Numbered from the stretch's first letter, positions 12,290 through 23,615 are shown. The stretch is DNA of 64,000 nucleotides from Astrocystis sublimbata (GCA_022453515.1 JAJNNY010000027.1:372001-436000), one strand, 5' to 3'. Notes: generated by a model not told the origin, from the sequence alone. Numbers and translations are program-made.

Positions 12290-13315
12290 ATGTCGTCGCT
12301 CGAGGCCAAGATCGTCGTGCTAGGGTCGCAAGGGGTAGGCAAGACCTCGCTCGTCACGCGGTACTGCAAGGGCGCCTTCAACCCAGCCCAAAACATTTCC
12401 ACCGTAGGCGCAAGCTTCATGACGAAGCGCGTCGTGGACAGCGACACCGACACAACCGTGCGCTTGCAGATATGGGACACCGCCGGCCAGGAGCGGTTCC
12501 GCTCCATATCACGGCTGTACTACCGCGGCGCCAATGCCTGCATTCTCTGCTACAGCATAACAGACGCGAGCTCATTCACCGAGATGGGCATATGGCTGAC
12601 CGAGCTGCGTCGCAACCTACCCCCCGACATCGTGCTGCATGTGGTTGGCACGAAAGCAGACATTGTGGCCCGCGACCCGACCCGGCGCGAGGTCCCTTTC
12701 GAGCGCTGCATAGCATACGTTGCAGAGAACCTCAATCCGGGTCTAGGCTCCACGCCACCCCCTACCGCAACACCGGGACTCACAAACCTCACCCTCCCAC
12801 TCACCACCGCCCAGTCCTATACCACGACGTCGGGGACCTCGGGATCGGTCTTGACAACACCACTGGGGCCAGCCCCGTCGAGCGCACCGGAACCGCGCAG
12901 CCCGAGTAGCAAGCGGAGCAGCGGATTCTGGGGACAGGAGGTTGGGTGGGACGCGTGCCACGAGATCAGCGCCGAGAGCGGCGAGGGCGTCGAGGAGGTG
13001 TTCCGCGTGGTGACACGCAAGCTCGTCGAGCAAAACCGCAAAATCCAGCAGGCCATTCTGGCGGCCACCTCGACCCCCGGGCTCAGCACGCCCGGCACCG
13101 GCCTTCATCCTGAGGCCGAGGGATACTTTGACGGCGTCAACGCGAGGGGCTCCGGCGGCGGTAGCTTTCGCGTCGGCCGGGATCGCAGGAGCTGGCTCTT
13201 CTCTCCCGGCTTTTCGCCCGCTCTGGCCGTGGACCACGCGGCGATCAGTGGTGGCGTCAACCAGCAGACTGGCGACGTCCATGAAGGGAATAAGAGAGCC
13301 AAGAGATGTTGCTAG
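12290..13315 (+). CDS. Divergent Rab-family GTPase with a large C-terminal insertion
   Basis: Single-exon gene of 341 residues. The open frame extends upstream to 12032, but the ATG at 12290 has a perfect GCCACCATG context and gives a normal Rab N terminus (MSSLEAKIVVLG). Motifs: P-loop GSQGVGKT near residue 12, switch I ISTVGASFMTK, switch [18 protein letters not shown] for guanine recognition, and SAES as the G5 motif. It ends KRAKRCC, a prenylation site. The switch I sequence resembles the Rab5/Rab22/Ypt5 group (TxGAxF). Between GTKAD and SAES lies a low-complexity Pro/Thr/Ser-rich insertion of roughly 80 residues, and a Gly/Ser-rich tail of about 90 residues follows the G domain. An ordinary Rab is about 200-220 residues, so this is a filamentous-fungal variant. 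Role is presumably endosomal or vesicular traffic (inference). Confidence 0.88.
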   Translation: MSSLEAKIVVLGSQGVGKTSLVTRYCKGAFNPAQNISTVGASFMTKRVVDSDTDTTVRLQIWDTAGQERFRSISRLYYRGANACILCYSITDASSFTEMGIWLTELRRNLPPDIVLHVVGTKADIVARDPTRREVPFERCIAYVAENLNPGLGSTPPPTATPGLTNLTLPLTTAQSYTTTSGTSGSVLTTPLGPAPSSAPEPRSPSSKRSSGFWGQEVGWDACHEISAESGEGVEEVFRVVTRKLVEQNRKIQQAILAATSTPGLSTPGTGLHPEAEGYFDGVNARGSGGGSFRVGRDRRSWLFSPGFSPALAVDHAAISGGVNQQTGDVHEGNKRAKRCC

Positions 13316-14871
13316 AAAGGTGCTAGAATGTGTGTTCTTCTCATTAGGACAGTTATGGCTGCTTACACGATGTGGAGATATTACGGCGTTGAGTCACATG
13401 AAGATACCCCGGTTGTTGATTCTCTTTACTCGTTACACGCTACGTCATTCCGATCCAGCAGATCGGTAGTAGCTGGAGGTGGGAGGAAGAGTGGTGGAAT
13501 GTTGGTAACAAATAGGATTACGGCGTTTTACTGTAGCACATGCAACTTGTGTCTGGGTATTGTTTTCACGGGTTTACACGGCACGGATCAGGTATGGCTG
13601 GCTGGCATGGCATGGCATAGCATGGCGTTTTGGTATTGAGCATTGATAGTTTTGTACTGGCACAGGTATATTTAGGTTAAGCTAAGAATCTGCAAACGCA
13701 AGCGTGTCCTCTTTCAAAAGATACTTTCCTCTGTATACTGTCTGTGCTGCCTTTGTCTGAATTTGGTAGACTTAACACCTAATGGACAAAATGTTCTCGC
13801 TTCTCTCGAGGCATTTCTCGTACATGTCGCTTGGTCTTCCCGAAAGAGTATCCCAAATCCTTTATATGAATACGAGTTATTCCTTTTCGAGATCTACGCT
13901 ATTTAGTTGCTGCCGGCGTAAAGGTCGAATCTCGGCTGTGATACTCCTGGGCGGTCGAGATAACATATATCGTATGTCAGTGAATGATCTTCCATGCCCT
14001 GCCATAGACGTGGCTATTATATTACCCACTATACTAGTAGATGGGACATCTAACGGTAGGATTTTTCTGCTGCGAGCTTTTATATAGTTCTTACGAGCCC
14101 ACTTTCTACCCATCGGGACATATCTTATTCCCCCATTAGCCCATCTAAGAACTAATACCTAGGTAAATCAATGGTAATTTAAGATGACTGGAAGTCTTCA
14201 ACATACCTCGTACACACGTCGGCATATTTCGAGCTTCCCCGTATGTTCAGTGCAGGTTGGCTAGGTTCACAGATGGGTACTTAAGGTACCTAGGGACGTA
14301 CCTAAGGTCCTCCATTGCCTCTCTTCCTCTCCTACTTTCCTACTCTCACTACCACTCACTCTCTTCCGGCCTCCTCCGCCTTTCTAGTTCTAACTAATCT
14401 ACCACCCTAGCAACTAGAAGCCCTTCTCGCCGCAACGGAGTATAACAAGATGCCTGTCCATCAAGCTGCTAAGTCTTCATATCTCCCTCGGCGCTCTTGA
14501 GCAACGGAAGCAAGTACACTAGTAGTCCGTAGAGCAAATGAATCTGAAGCTGACTGATTCACTTCCCATTGTTTGTATTATCAAAGGCCATCTGGGATTA
14601 ATCTCCTGCCTACCTAAGTACTTACCTAGAGAATGGAGTGACCTGCAGGACCTGGTTTGGTACGGTATTGTCCCGTAAGCTTTGGGTGAAAGTGCGAATC
14701 AAAACATTCAGACTTTATTGAAGCTATGCACTCGTGTGACTAAGAATCGCGGCATTCCGATATGTTGCCGCTATAACGCAAATCATCACAGTTGAGCCAT
14801 AGCTTCGAAGACATGAGGTTATCTGGTGGTACGCACCAAGCAAGCCATCTTTTAACCGTAGAGTTCCAAGC
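13316..14871. other. Intergenic region, no gene recognised
   Basis: 3' flank of the Rab gene followed by AT-rich sequence. It includes a short GGCAT tandem (about 13603-13625) and CCTAGGTA-type motifs near 14156-14310. No convincing ORF was found. Confidence 0.55.
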
Positions 14872-16572
14872 CTACTCGGTTGTCGAGTTGATCATCCTCT
14901 TCTCCCACTCTTTTACTGGATTGCTTGGTACCTTCCCCTGAATATATAAACTTGCTTGGCTTTCAAAGACCACATCTCGAGCGAAAATGGAATCCTTGCT
15001 CGCCTTACTCATTCGCTGACATTCTTGTCCGTAAATTGAGAACTTTGCTATAAGGCCATGCTCCTCACTATACACTGAACTACTAATGTAGTCGACATAC
15101 TGGCTAGGAGCATTACGTTCTCGCAAGAACTCTAGAATGTCGGCCCACGAACCACTCATCAGGTATCCACACCAATGTAAGTCGACATGATGGCCTAGAA
15201 GGTTCACCACCGCCTTGAGCTCCTCGTCATGGAAAGGGCCGTTGAATTTCAAGCGTTGCAAGTTAGGCCAGGTATTCGCCAGCAGAAAGGAGGCCATGCT
15301 GCGAACTGGCGTGAAGTCATCGTTTCCCATCGAATAGAAATCCAAGTCGATTTCTTGCAGTGAACTCGTGCTTAAGATATCAATTAGGAATCTTGAAAGA
15401 TAAAGCCACTCATCGGGCGTCCTTTTGGTCCAATATCTATCCCAATCTGTCGTCTTGGGGTGGAAGTGGACAATCTGAAGCTGTCTCAGCGCTTCTATGT
15501 CGATTAATGGCGTTCTCGACTCCAATGACAACATCGACGGCGACGGTGTTTTTATATCAAGTCGCCTTAGAGGAATTCGCACTTTTCGCATCGACGAAAG
15601 CACTTCGCCGATGAGATGGAAGGGTGGGGGTCCTAGCTGCTGTCTCCGGGATTCCGACCAATTTGTAGGCGCCACTAGACGATGCAGTAAACAACTTGGT
15701 TGATCCAAGTCTCTCGGGCAAATTGCCCCCTTAGCATATCTAGAAACCATATATCCATCATCAACCGTAACCCAATGTGCATTGGGCATCCTCAGCATCG
15801 CAGAGGCGACCTCTTGTGCGAAAGAACCAGAGCGCTCCTTATAATCTCCGTAGAGTGTGAGTTATCGCTCAAAGGCTTTGTATATGAGGAGTTGATCCGC
15901 GCAGTTCACGTCTAGCCCCCGTAAGGTCAATAGATCCCAAGATTCACATAGTAGTGTAATCCTTTCAATAGCTTTCTCATACGTCTCGACAGGCATATCA
16001 CAGGACTGCCTTCCCTCGACAAATCGACGCCATTTTGCATTTTGCCGGATCAGCTGCAATTGCCAATGGACAACAAATGTTTATAAGCTGTGGGCGCGGA
16101 ACGAGTCGTAGAATGGTGCAAGGGACAGAGTGACAGCTTTGATGCCTTTGGATATGAAGGGATGGCGTGAGACTTCGTCGAAGTGTGCAAGAGATTCACA
16201 AGTGAGGTCAATTCTGACATGAGAGAGCAGAAGGCGCGAGCTCAGGTCATGAAAACGGTGACACGTCAACCTGAGGCTTTTGATTGATTGCACGTCGCAG
16301 AAGATGTGTTCGTGAAGCAGCAGGTCTGAAGGTATCCAAGCGTGCCCTTTCACGAAGTCGAAAATGACCATCAGTAGCTCGTTGGGGAAGTCTAGGATTC
16401 GAAGATGCCTCGATTTCGACTTAGAGCGTTCTTCAAGAGAGGTAGGAGCCAAAGCCCTCGAACGTCTTAACATCTTGACGATGGCGAGCTGGCTGGGATG
16501 TTCGAGGGCTAAACGCAGTTTGTTGACATGTCGGAATAAAATATCCTTGGCGTTGTCACATTTGCTAATCAT
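14872..16572 (-). pseudogene. F-box protein pseudogene with two in-frame stop codons
   Basis: Reading the minus strand in one frame from the ATG at 16572 gives an F-box near residues 45-60 (LRILDFPNELLMVIFDFV), followed by LTCHRFHDLSSRLLL. These are typical of fungal substrate adaptors of SCF ubiquitin ligases. The same frame continues to 14872 but carries TAA at 16081-16083 and TAA at 15862-15864. Sequence on both sides of each stop still looks coding, for example WQLQLIRQNAKWRRF after the first and GSFAQEVASAMLRMPNAHWV after the second. No plausible intron removes either stop. Both would be restored as Gln by a single T-to-C change (CAA), a C-to-T change in a CpA context, which is the signature of repeat-induced point mutation. 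A start at 16473 (MLRRSRALAPT) is an alternative. A sequencing error or stop readthrough is less likely. Confidence 0.75.
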
Positions 16573-18160
16573 CTTTGCTGATTTAAAGCAGTGAGTTGGT
16601 TGACGAAGAACAAGAGCAGGTCTTCTGCGCACGTATCGTGGCTTTTAATACATATATTAAGAACATACCTAGGCATTGATGTAGGAATGCTCCGTGATAC
16701 GGATGGAGCATGCAGCTGTTTAAAACCACGTGTATGAATAATCACTACAAATATGTCAGTGAGACAAGTCACAAAATAAATGGTTACCTTCACATGCAAA
16801 TAACGTATAATATTAACTAACCATGTCGCCGAAATTATTGTCCTACAATTTGGAGTTAATCTTAGTCTTGTTTCGTTTGGTATTCCCGAGGCGCTAACTG
16901 TGGCTGTAGCAGACATAGCATCCATCAATTGCCTTATGCTAGACGACGGAGATCAAATGTCGCCATACCTAGGCGAGAGCCCAGGCACTATGTATCATCA
17001 TACCACTACTTACTTACCTACCTAGGTAGGTTTCCTGATTCTCCTGTTACATCATATAACATTATGTGGGCAAGGAGCGTGGGTCAATAATAACTTATCC
17101 ATTGGCGTTCCCGATGTTTCTTGCGTTTTTTTTTTCTTGCATGCTTTATGCTTTGCAATCTCCGCCTCATTCCTCATTTTCTCCACGATTTCGTATGCCG
17201 TCTATCACCAAATTTCATTATCACAATAGGCCCCATTCTGACCGTGCCTAGGCTCGGGGGAGTCATATTAAGTGTCCGGGTCCGAGGTGCCACATAATAC
17301 ATGAGATACTTCCAAGCAGGTTCTTCGTACCTAGGTAGTTTATACCCCGTAGAAAGTAATATATAATGTTTATTGTTTTCTTATTCAACATAGTTTATTG
17401 ATTATACAATAGTTATTCTATAATTAAAGAAATATTTATTATACTATATGCCGACATCTACCTCTACTCAACTAGGTACGCCTATACCGGACACTTAATC
17501 TTACCCCCATATGCCAGGCTATGAGCAGCCAAGCTGTGCCTGTGCTCGAGGCAATTCCCCAAACAACAACACCTGCGTTGGCTCGGCTACTTTAAGGCTG
17601 CAGACAAGACGAGAGTACTTTTGTGCCACGGCGCAGGTGTGCGAATATCTTTAATAGTTACCTAGGTACTGATACCTACAACCTACCCAAAGTGCATACC
17701 CATCCGTGCCTGATCAACCTACAGTGAACAAGCTGGGTAGCTTGAAGTATGCCGAGGTGTGTACTATGTTTGTTCAGATAGTGCCCGGTGCGGCTTGATG
17801 AAACGCCTGCTTCGTTGAACAACAATGTCCATTCGGCTGCGAGTCTTTCTACGACCAATGTGGAACGGAGAGATTGGGTTTTGCAGAGTGTTTGACACAG
17901 ATGGGCGCCGGCTTGTACCTCCGATGATAGCCGATACCTTGACTACAATGGAAAATCAAAAGCCATTGTCAATCCCCCAGATTCAGACACACCCAAAAGA
18001 CAGTCAAGCCCGTAGGCTAGCTAGTGATAGTTCATAGGTAACACCCGCGCAGATAAATGAATGGGATGATTGGTATTCAATGACCAAAGTCCTCCTCACA
18101 CATTGACTGGTCATTCAACTTGGCAAGAATCTTATTCTCATTCAATTATATACATGCGGC
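16573..18160. other. AT-rich intergenic region with a second MITE-like element
   Basis: No gene was recognised. The region is AT-rich with CCTAGGTAGG repeats near 17018-17035 and includes the inverted-repeat element at 17256-17508, listed separately. The final part is the 3' flank of the leucyl-tRNA synthetase gene. Confidence 0.55.
17256..17508. mobile_element. MITE-like element with imperfect terminal inverted repeats
   Basis: The left end (17256-17279) reads GGGGGAGTCATATTAAGTGT then CCGG. The right end (17487-17508), when reverse-complemented, reads GGGGGTAAGATTAAGTGTCC then GG. The arms share an exact TTAAGTGTCCGG core and an outer GGGGG. The 253-bp unit has a very AT-rich interior without an ORF. 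It is unrelated in sequence to the element at 10642. A clean target duplication is not visible, so a diverged insertion or a chance fold remains possible. Confidence 0.55.
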
Positions 18161-21100
18161 CTATGCCTTTGCGATGTTCACGAAGACAAAGGTAGGGTTG
18201 CCTGGAGTCGCATTCTTGCCCTCTGTCTCATCCTCCGTCATGGTTACTTCAACGTCTTCGAGTTTGGGAATAGTCTGCTTCAAGCTCGGAATAATCTCCC
18301 TCAACGTCTCGGCCTCGTCGAAGGGTAGGCGGCTCGAGAAGACGTCGCCCGGCTTCTCACCGGAATCAAGGCGTTTCTTTAAGGCCTGAACAAAGGGCAT
18401 CGCCTTCTTCATATCCTTCTTGTCGATCTGTTTCGTCAGATCCTTCACGTCAATAGCACCGGTGCTCTCGTGCTGTTTGGCCATGAGATTGATGCAGTTC
18501 TCCTGCCAGGCTGGGAAGGATGCGGCGACGGAGATGGTCAGCCGTTTTGGCTCCTTCGGATCGTAGCTGAGTGTTTTGCCTTTCGCAAGCTAAAACCGAG
18601 TTAGAAAGCTTTGGAAACGGATAGAATTCACATCAGAGATTTCACCTTCTTGATCTGGCTGCCCTCGGCAGAGGTGATGTTTCCAACAACGTTTCGCAGG
18701 TAGCTGAAAATCGACGATAGGATAGCATCAGGTGGCGATACCTCTGGGAACCTCGCGTTCTGAACAGAGTCTTTGTTGTGCAAGACTTCGCCCCATAAGT
18801 AAGCACTGAAATGGGGAGCTCTGCCATTCCATGTTAGGGGGTATTGTCACCGAATATGGAGAGGTAAACGCACATAGGGGTTAAGAGCAGAGCTTGCAAC
18901 TCGATGTATCTCAATACCAGGTCACGGTGCATGCTGATACCCACAGATCTGGCCACGTCGCGGTACCAATCTCGAGAAGCGATCTAGTCACGTTGTCAGT
19001 TGCTGCTGGGATTGCTGCTGAGGTTTTCTCGATTCACTCACAAAGTCGTAATATCCGCTTTTCAGGGCAAGCTTGAAGGATGTGTCTACGTAACACGATT
19101 TGGTCTGAGCAACCAAGATATTCATCTCGTTTGAGAACAGCTTGTCGAAGAGGCCCCATTCGCCGGTCCTCAACTCAGGGTCATTTGCGGTATCTTGACA
19201 CCATCGGCGCAACTCGAACAAGCGAAGAATGGTTGCATTAGCGACGGACTCTTCGAGGTTGGCATCTTCAATGCCATCACCACCATCTGCTAGAGAACTT
19301 TTCAAATTGCAAGTCAGCATAGACTTTCCTGGTATAATGCAAGTGGGAAGAAACAAGCGCGTCTTCGATATGGGCATTCATCTCAACTAAACAGGAAATT
19401 GACTGCATCAAACTCTTTTAAGTGAAGAGTCTGTCACTTACATTCGTGTAGCATCAGCGCCATATTTCTCAACGGCATCTCGTAGTGTCAAGAAGTTGCC
19501 TGTCGACTTGGACATCTTAACGGAGTTGAGAGTGAGATGGCCGTTAACGCGGATTCCACGTGGCCAGTATGGCTCGTCGAAAAGCGCAGTATGGTGGTAG
19601 AGGCAGAACATGAGGTGGTTGTTGATAAGGTCCTTTCCCGAGATTCTCACATCCAGGGGGTACCAATACGAGAATTCGCGCCTCATAGCGTCAAGGTCGG
19701 AGCGAGGTATGTCGCTGTCAACATCGTCCGCCCTTTTGAAAATATAGTTCCAGACCCCGTCGGCTGCCCGCTGGTCAGTAATTGCCTTTTACAGTAAAAG
19801 AATTGCTCATGAAACAGTGTTTTGCAGGTGTCTCGGGAGTAAAAATACCTGTTAGGGCAATTTATGCTCCCAAGACATGCTAGAAGGGGGAATGAATGAC
19901 TCCAGGAATTGCATACTCATCTGGGAGGGTTGGATCGGTTTGGAGGACAAGCCGGGCTTTGTCCCGTAAATCCTACGTTGCCGGGTCAGAGTTCGCTCCG
20001 GGTATAATACTCGAAAGGGGAAACAGGACTAATTACTTACTCAGAGGAGAGGAAATGAGCCACGGTGTAGAATGCCATATAGATTGTCGAGTCCTTAATA
20101 TGTAAGTAACTTGTTCTTGGACATAACGCTCTGATTGGTACTTACACTGAGAGATTCAACCAACTGGGATGCGTCCCATGGCAACTTCGTCCCCTAATAT
20201 AGCATTAGCTTACGTTTTTACCTTAGCAACGCTAGACCTTTCTTACCAATCCAAAGGACCGGGAACAAGCCCACTGTGCTAGCCTACGATATCGCTGTCA
20301 GTGGTGTTCAATGCCTTGTGGTCATGAAGAAACTGACCAGTTGAGTGCTTGTTTCATGGCATGTTTTCCCTCCGGGAAGAAGCAATTGGTTCGGTCTGTC
20401 TCAATGGCATTGATAGTATCTTCGTACCACTTCTGGTCGCCTCCGTTTTCACCAGAACCTAGGAAGCGTCAGCTAATGAGTTGATGTATCGGGTCAAACA
20501 AACTCACCATAGTTGAAATACCATTGGTCCAGGTAGGCCTGTTGAACATGATATTCATATTAGTCTGCTGCAATTAAAGAATGTAAGTAGCCGAACTTAC
20601 CGCAATGCATTCATCGCCAGATCGCTACACATGTTCTCATTAGTTCCCCGCTTGTAGATGATGTAGGCTGAGACGGGAGTACAGGGATATACTCACACTG
20701 ATAACGACTCCGTCTGGTTCACCATAGTTGAAAGCCAAGCCGGAATCTATCAATTGTTTCTTGACTAAAGGTTTTGCCTCTTGAACAGACTTTCCCTTGA
20801 ATTCGCCGTACAGCATGACACCAGAATAGAAGCCTTCCTTGTAGGCAGTTTCCTTCGCCTCTGCTAATTTCTGATCCTTTGGGCCGTTGATCTTCAAAGA
20901 CTCGTAAAGTGACTTGGCTATTCTAAGTCAAGAGTTAGCAGGAGAGGGGCTACGTAAAATGAAGATCAGAGTGACACGTACAGATTGGACGTGGGCGTTT
21001 CAATGATCGGCAGGATATCTTCTACTACCCATTCTTTTTGGATGCCATGGAACTCTGGCTTCTTGGCTAGATCCAGTGTGGTCGCATAATCGTCCGGGCT

Positions 21101-22939
21101 GTCGGAAGGAACACACGTTACCACTCCTGTCCCTTTGGAGGCCTTGACCGTTGCCATAGGCAGAATTCTGATGCCTTTTTCGTGAACTGATAGAGGGGCA
21201 TGGACCAGCGTCCCGACAACATCGGAGCCCTTGAGATCGACTACTGGGTAGTGCTCGCCCCAGGGGGTTACGCCCTGGAATGCCATCTGCAGTGTGTTAA
21301 TGTTGGATTCGGAGTTTTGCTATCGCGCAGGAAGATGCTGAGGGTTTCTCCATATGTGTCGCTGGATGATCCAAACTATGACCACTTACTGTAAGAAAGT
21401 TAGTTGGGACCACCACCATGATATCATTGCATGTCACTGGGACTAGATTTGCACGTACCATTCTTAGCAGAACGCTCGCTGCAAAAGAAGAATTCATCCT
21501 CTCCACCTTCTTTCGGCACTCGGAAAATCTTGTAGTCTATCGTCGGTCCCACGAAACAACAGGTTTGACCGTACATAGTCTCAGGGCGAAGTGTAGCCGG
21601 GATGAAGTATACAGACGCCGATGAGGGGATCTTTTCGCCGATAATCTCCTTCGCCTTCTCGCACCATTCGAGTGTCTTCAGTTTCAAGGCGACGTATTCC
21701 TGCACAGCAATTCCCTCTCCGCTGCTTCGGTCGTGGTCCAAGCATGCCTGACCATCCTTGGGCGAGTAGACAGTGAAACGTTTGCCGAACTTGATCTTTT
21801 TGAGATCTTTGAGAGTCCTCATCTGCCAACTGACGAAGGAGTTGTAGAAGGGGTTGGCATCGGTCGTGACGAAAGACCTACGCCAGTCGATACGGGCGCC
21901 GACGCTTCTCAGGTCTGCTTCGCAATGTTGGGGGAACACTTGCAGCCAGTAATAGGGGTCGGCAAACTTGTGTATATCCTCGACAGGGATGCCAAGAGAC
22001 AACATGATCTGCAGCTACGTCAGTCTTTTCCGACCCCAGAGATTCGTGGTTCCGAGATGACAAACCTCATACTGATATTTGGCGCCGCCCGACTTAGCGG
22101 CGACCTTGCTCTTGCTCCCACTGAATTTGGTCATGTCTGTCTTGGTAGCGCCAGGGTTGTCGGCCACTGTAAGTTGCTCGATCTCGGCGGTGGGGACGTT
22201 CTCGAAGTTCTGGCTAAACAGTTCGATCTCGCGCTTCAGCTTGTCGGCGGCGGCTTTGATGGGCATTCCCGTGCAATGGTATCCTTGTGGAAAGAGAGCT
22301 TTCTGTCCCATCATCCTAGCGAAGCCCGTCATGAACTCGACTCTGCAGGAGAGCGCGAGGCGAAGTCAGTAAATCGATCACATGTTCGCGCCTTCTGTGA
22401 GGAGAGATAAGGTATACGTACTTGGACCAGGTGAATGCATGGCCGGCACTGGAGAGGTCGCGTTAGATCTGGCGTTGTTGCCGAATTTTTGCTGAATGGG
22501 GGGGAATGAAAGAGTCAAATAGACTAACTGCAATGTCCCTGCGATAAATTAGATTCAATCGTTCGTTAGGACACTTCCCTAAGGAGACTTACCGTTCATG
22601 TACTGTTACAATATGGCGACGTTAGCCAGATTCACGATGAAATGGCACAGCAGGTGCTTCCTCGTGTAGGGGGAGGTTGACGGACTGGATATGCCATGGT
22701 AGCAAAGAATTTGGGGGGCTTCGGTTCGCCATCGGCCGGGGCATCCTGCTGGAAGAGTTTGGCATCGTCCCACTCCTTCTGGTACCGCTTCTCGTCGGCG
22801 ATCAAGGTATCGCGCTTCTCGGTCTATCGAGCGGGCATGTCAATGTCAGTTGGTCGAGGGCGGCGCGGGGCAAGCGACGCACATTTTCCATCTTGGGAAC
22901 GACCTTGGTGGCCGCATCATGGTCAATGGGCGTCACCAT
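18161..22939 (-). CDS. CDC60: Cytosolic leucyl-tRNA synthetase, 21 exons
   Basis: Class Ia enzyme that charges cytosolic tRNA-Leu. The archaeal/eukaryotic-type HIGH-like motif reads PYMNGTLHAGH near residues 65-75, the editing domain contains TLRPETMYGQT and VTCVPSDSPDD, and KMSKS lies near residue 740. Exons on the minus strand: 22883-22939, 22686-22823, 22593-22602, 22529-22538, 22422-22448, 22066-22342, 21460-22008, 20982-21286, 20697-20922, 20601-20624, 20508-20538, 20338-20458, 20247-20283, 20146-20193, 20041-20093, 19917-19972, 19442-19763, 19042-19297, 18874-18983, 18646-18820, 18161-18589. Together they encode 1086 residues, a normal length. All joins close in frame only if the intron at 21287-21459 is spliced as a stwintron. 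The start at 22939 is the most upstream in-frame ATG after a stop; MENTEKRDTL at 22891 also fits the family start. No mitochondrial presequence is visible. Confidence 0.93.
21287..21459 (-). other. Stwintron [D1,2] in the LeuRS gene
   Basis: The exon ends AAG AAT (Lys-Asn), followed by G then GTACGT. Using GTACGT as a simple donor leaves one surplus base and shifts the frame before Met-Ala-Phe-Gln. If an inner intron (21389-21458, 70 nt, gtacgt donor, branch CTAAC, acceptor cttacag) is removed first, the stranded G joins TAAGTG to form a perfect outer donor GTAAGT. The outer intron is 103 nt and ends at ctgcag directly before ATGGCATTC. The total coding length becomes divisible by three. Confidence 0.88.
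22529..22538 (-). other. 10-nt microexon of the LeuRS gene (HIGH region, second)
   Basis: Exon GGACATTGCA follows a gcag acceptor and precedes a gttagt donor. It encodes Gly-Thr-Leu and two bases of the first His of HAGH. The catalytic HIGH-like signature is thus assembled from three exons. Confidence 0.85.
22593..22602 (-). other. 10-nt microexon of the LeuRS gene (HIGH region, first)
   Basis: Exon TACATGAACG lies between a cag acceptor and a gtaagt donor and encodes Tyr-Met-Asn plus the first base of Gly. It is required to complete the family motif PYMNG and to keep the frame. Confidence 0.85.
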
Positions 22940-23506
22940 CTTGTCGCGCGATTCGGTTCGACGGGCGGGGAGAAGGCGACGGTTTGGAATGCGAAGCTTG
23001 TTGAGATAGCTGATGCTCCTTGGGAAAATAGAAACCTAGTATGACTCTTTGGGCGTGGGATAGGTAGTGGGATGGTGGGATGGTGGGATGGATGGTGGGG
23101 CACTTTTCCAGGTTGTCGCGTACCGTAGCAGATCTTACGGCACTTATGGCGGGGTAATTTACTTCCATGAGAAACCCAGCCTGGAAGCCAGTACCTACCG
23201 AATAGAAATACCTACATAACTGTACTATGTTCGCGGCTAATTCAGAGAGGCCTTAGGTATATAATAGAGCAACAAGTACACTCATATAAGAAGTTAGGTA
23301 GGTAGGCAGGCAATTTTCATCTTGGAAAACTTCAAACCGCTTAGGCTTGGTATAAAACAACTTAATTAATTAACATTATACATGCATGGCTTTATAATAT
23401 AGGTCCTTTATAGATTTATTAACACTTGCTTTGCTTAAGCAGTGGTAGTAGGTAGGATCTTGATGAAAAAATCTTGGGACCGTAACAATAGCAAGCAAAA
23501 GTGAAA
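22940..23506. other. Intergenic region upstream of LeuRS
   Basis: Promoter and leader of the leucyl-tRNA synthetase gene and the 3' flank of the tRNA cluster. A GGGATGGT tandem lies near 23068-23100. An A4 run on the plus strand at 23497-23500 reads TTTT on the minus strand just after tRNA-Glu and could be its Pol III terminator. Confidence 0.5.
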
Positions 23507-23615
23507 CTCCGAATCGGGGAATCGAACCCCGGGCATGTCGGCACATCTTCACATCTATAACGTTTATTATAGACGGGTTGAGAGCGACATATGTTAGCCA
23601 CTACACCAATTCGGA
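23507..23615 (-). tRNA. tRNA-Glu (CTC) with a 37-nt intron
   Basis: The minus strand folds as a cloverleaf: acceptor TCCGAAT/ATTCGGA with discriminator G, D arm GTGTAGTGGCTAAC, anticodon stem TGTCG/CGACA, and T arm CGGGGTTCGATTCCCCG. The anticodon CTC lies in a loop starting CTCTCA. Between nucleotide 37 and the 3' half of the loop is a 37-nt insertion (23542-23578), the canonical tRNA intron position. Without it the tRNA is 72 nt. The B-box GGTTCGATTCC is intact. Confidence 0.9.

Noticed and set aside
16060..16130. An intron removing the first F-box stop.
   Set aside because: The only GT candidates (such as GTCCCT) are poor donors, and the spliced product would delete conserved-looking residues.
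19764..19916. A zero-length exon (AG directly followed by GT at about 19849) inside a LeuRS intron, suggesting recursive splicing or another stwintron.
   Set aside because: The only branch-like CTAAC sits almost on top of the AG, too close to serve it, and a single 153-bp intron closes the frame.
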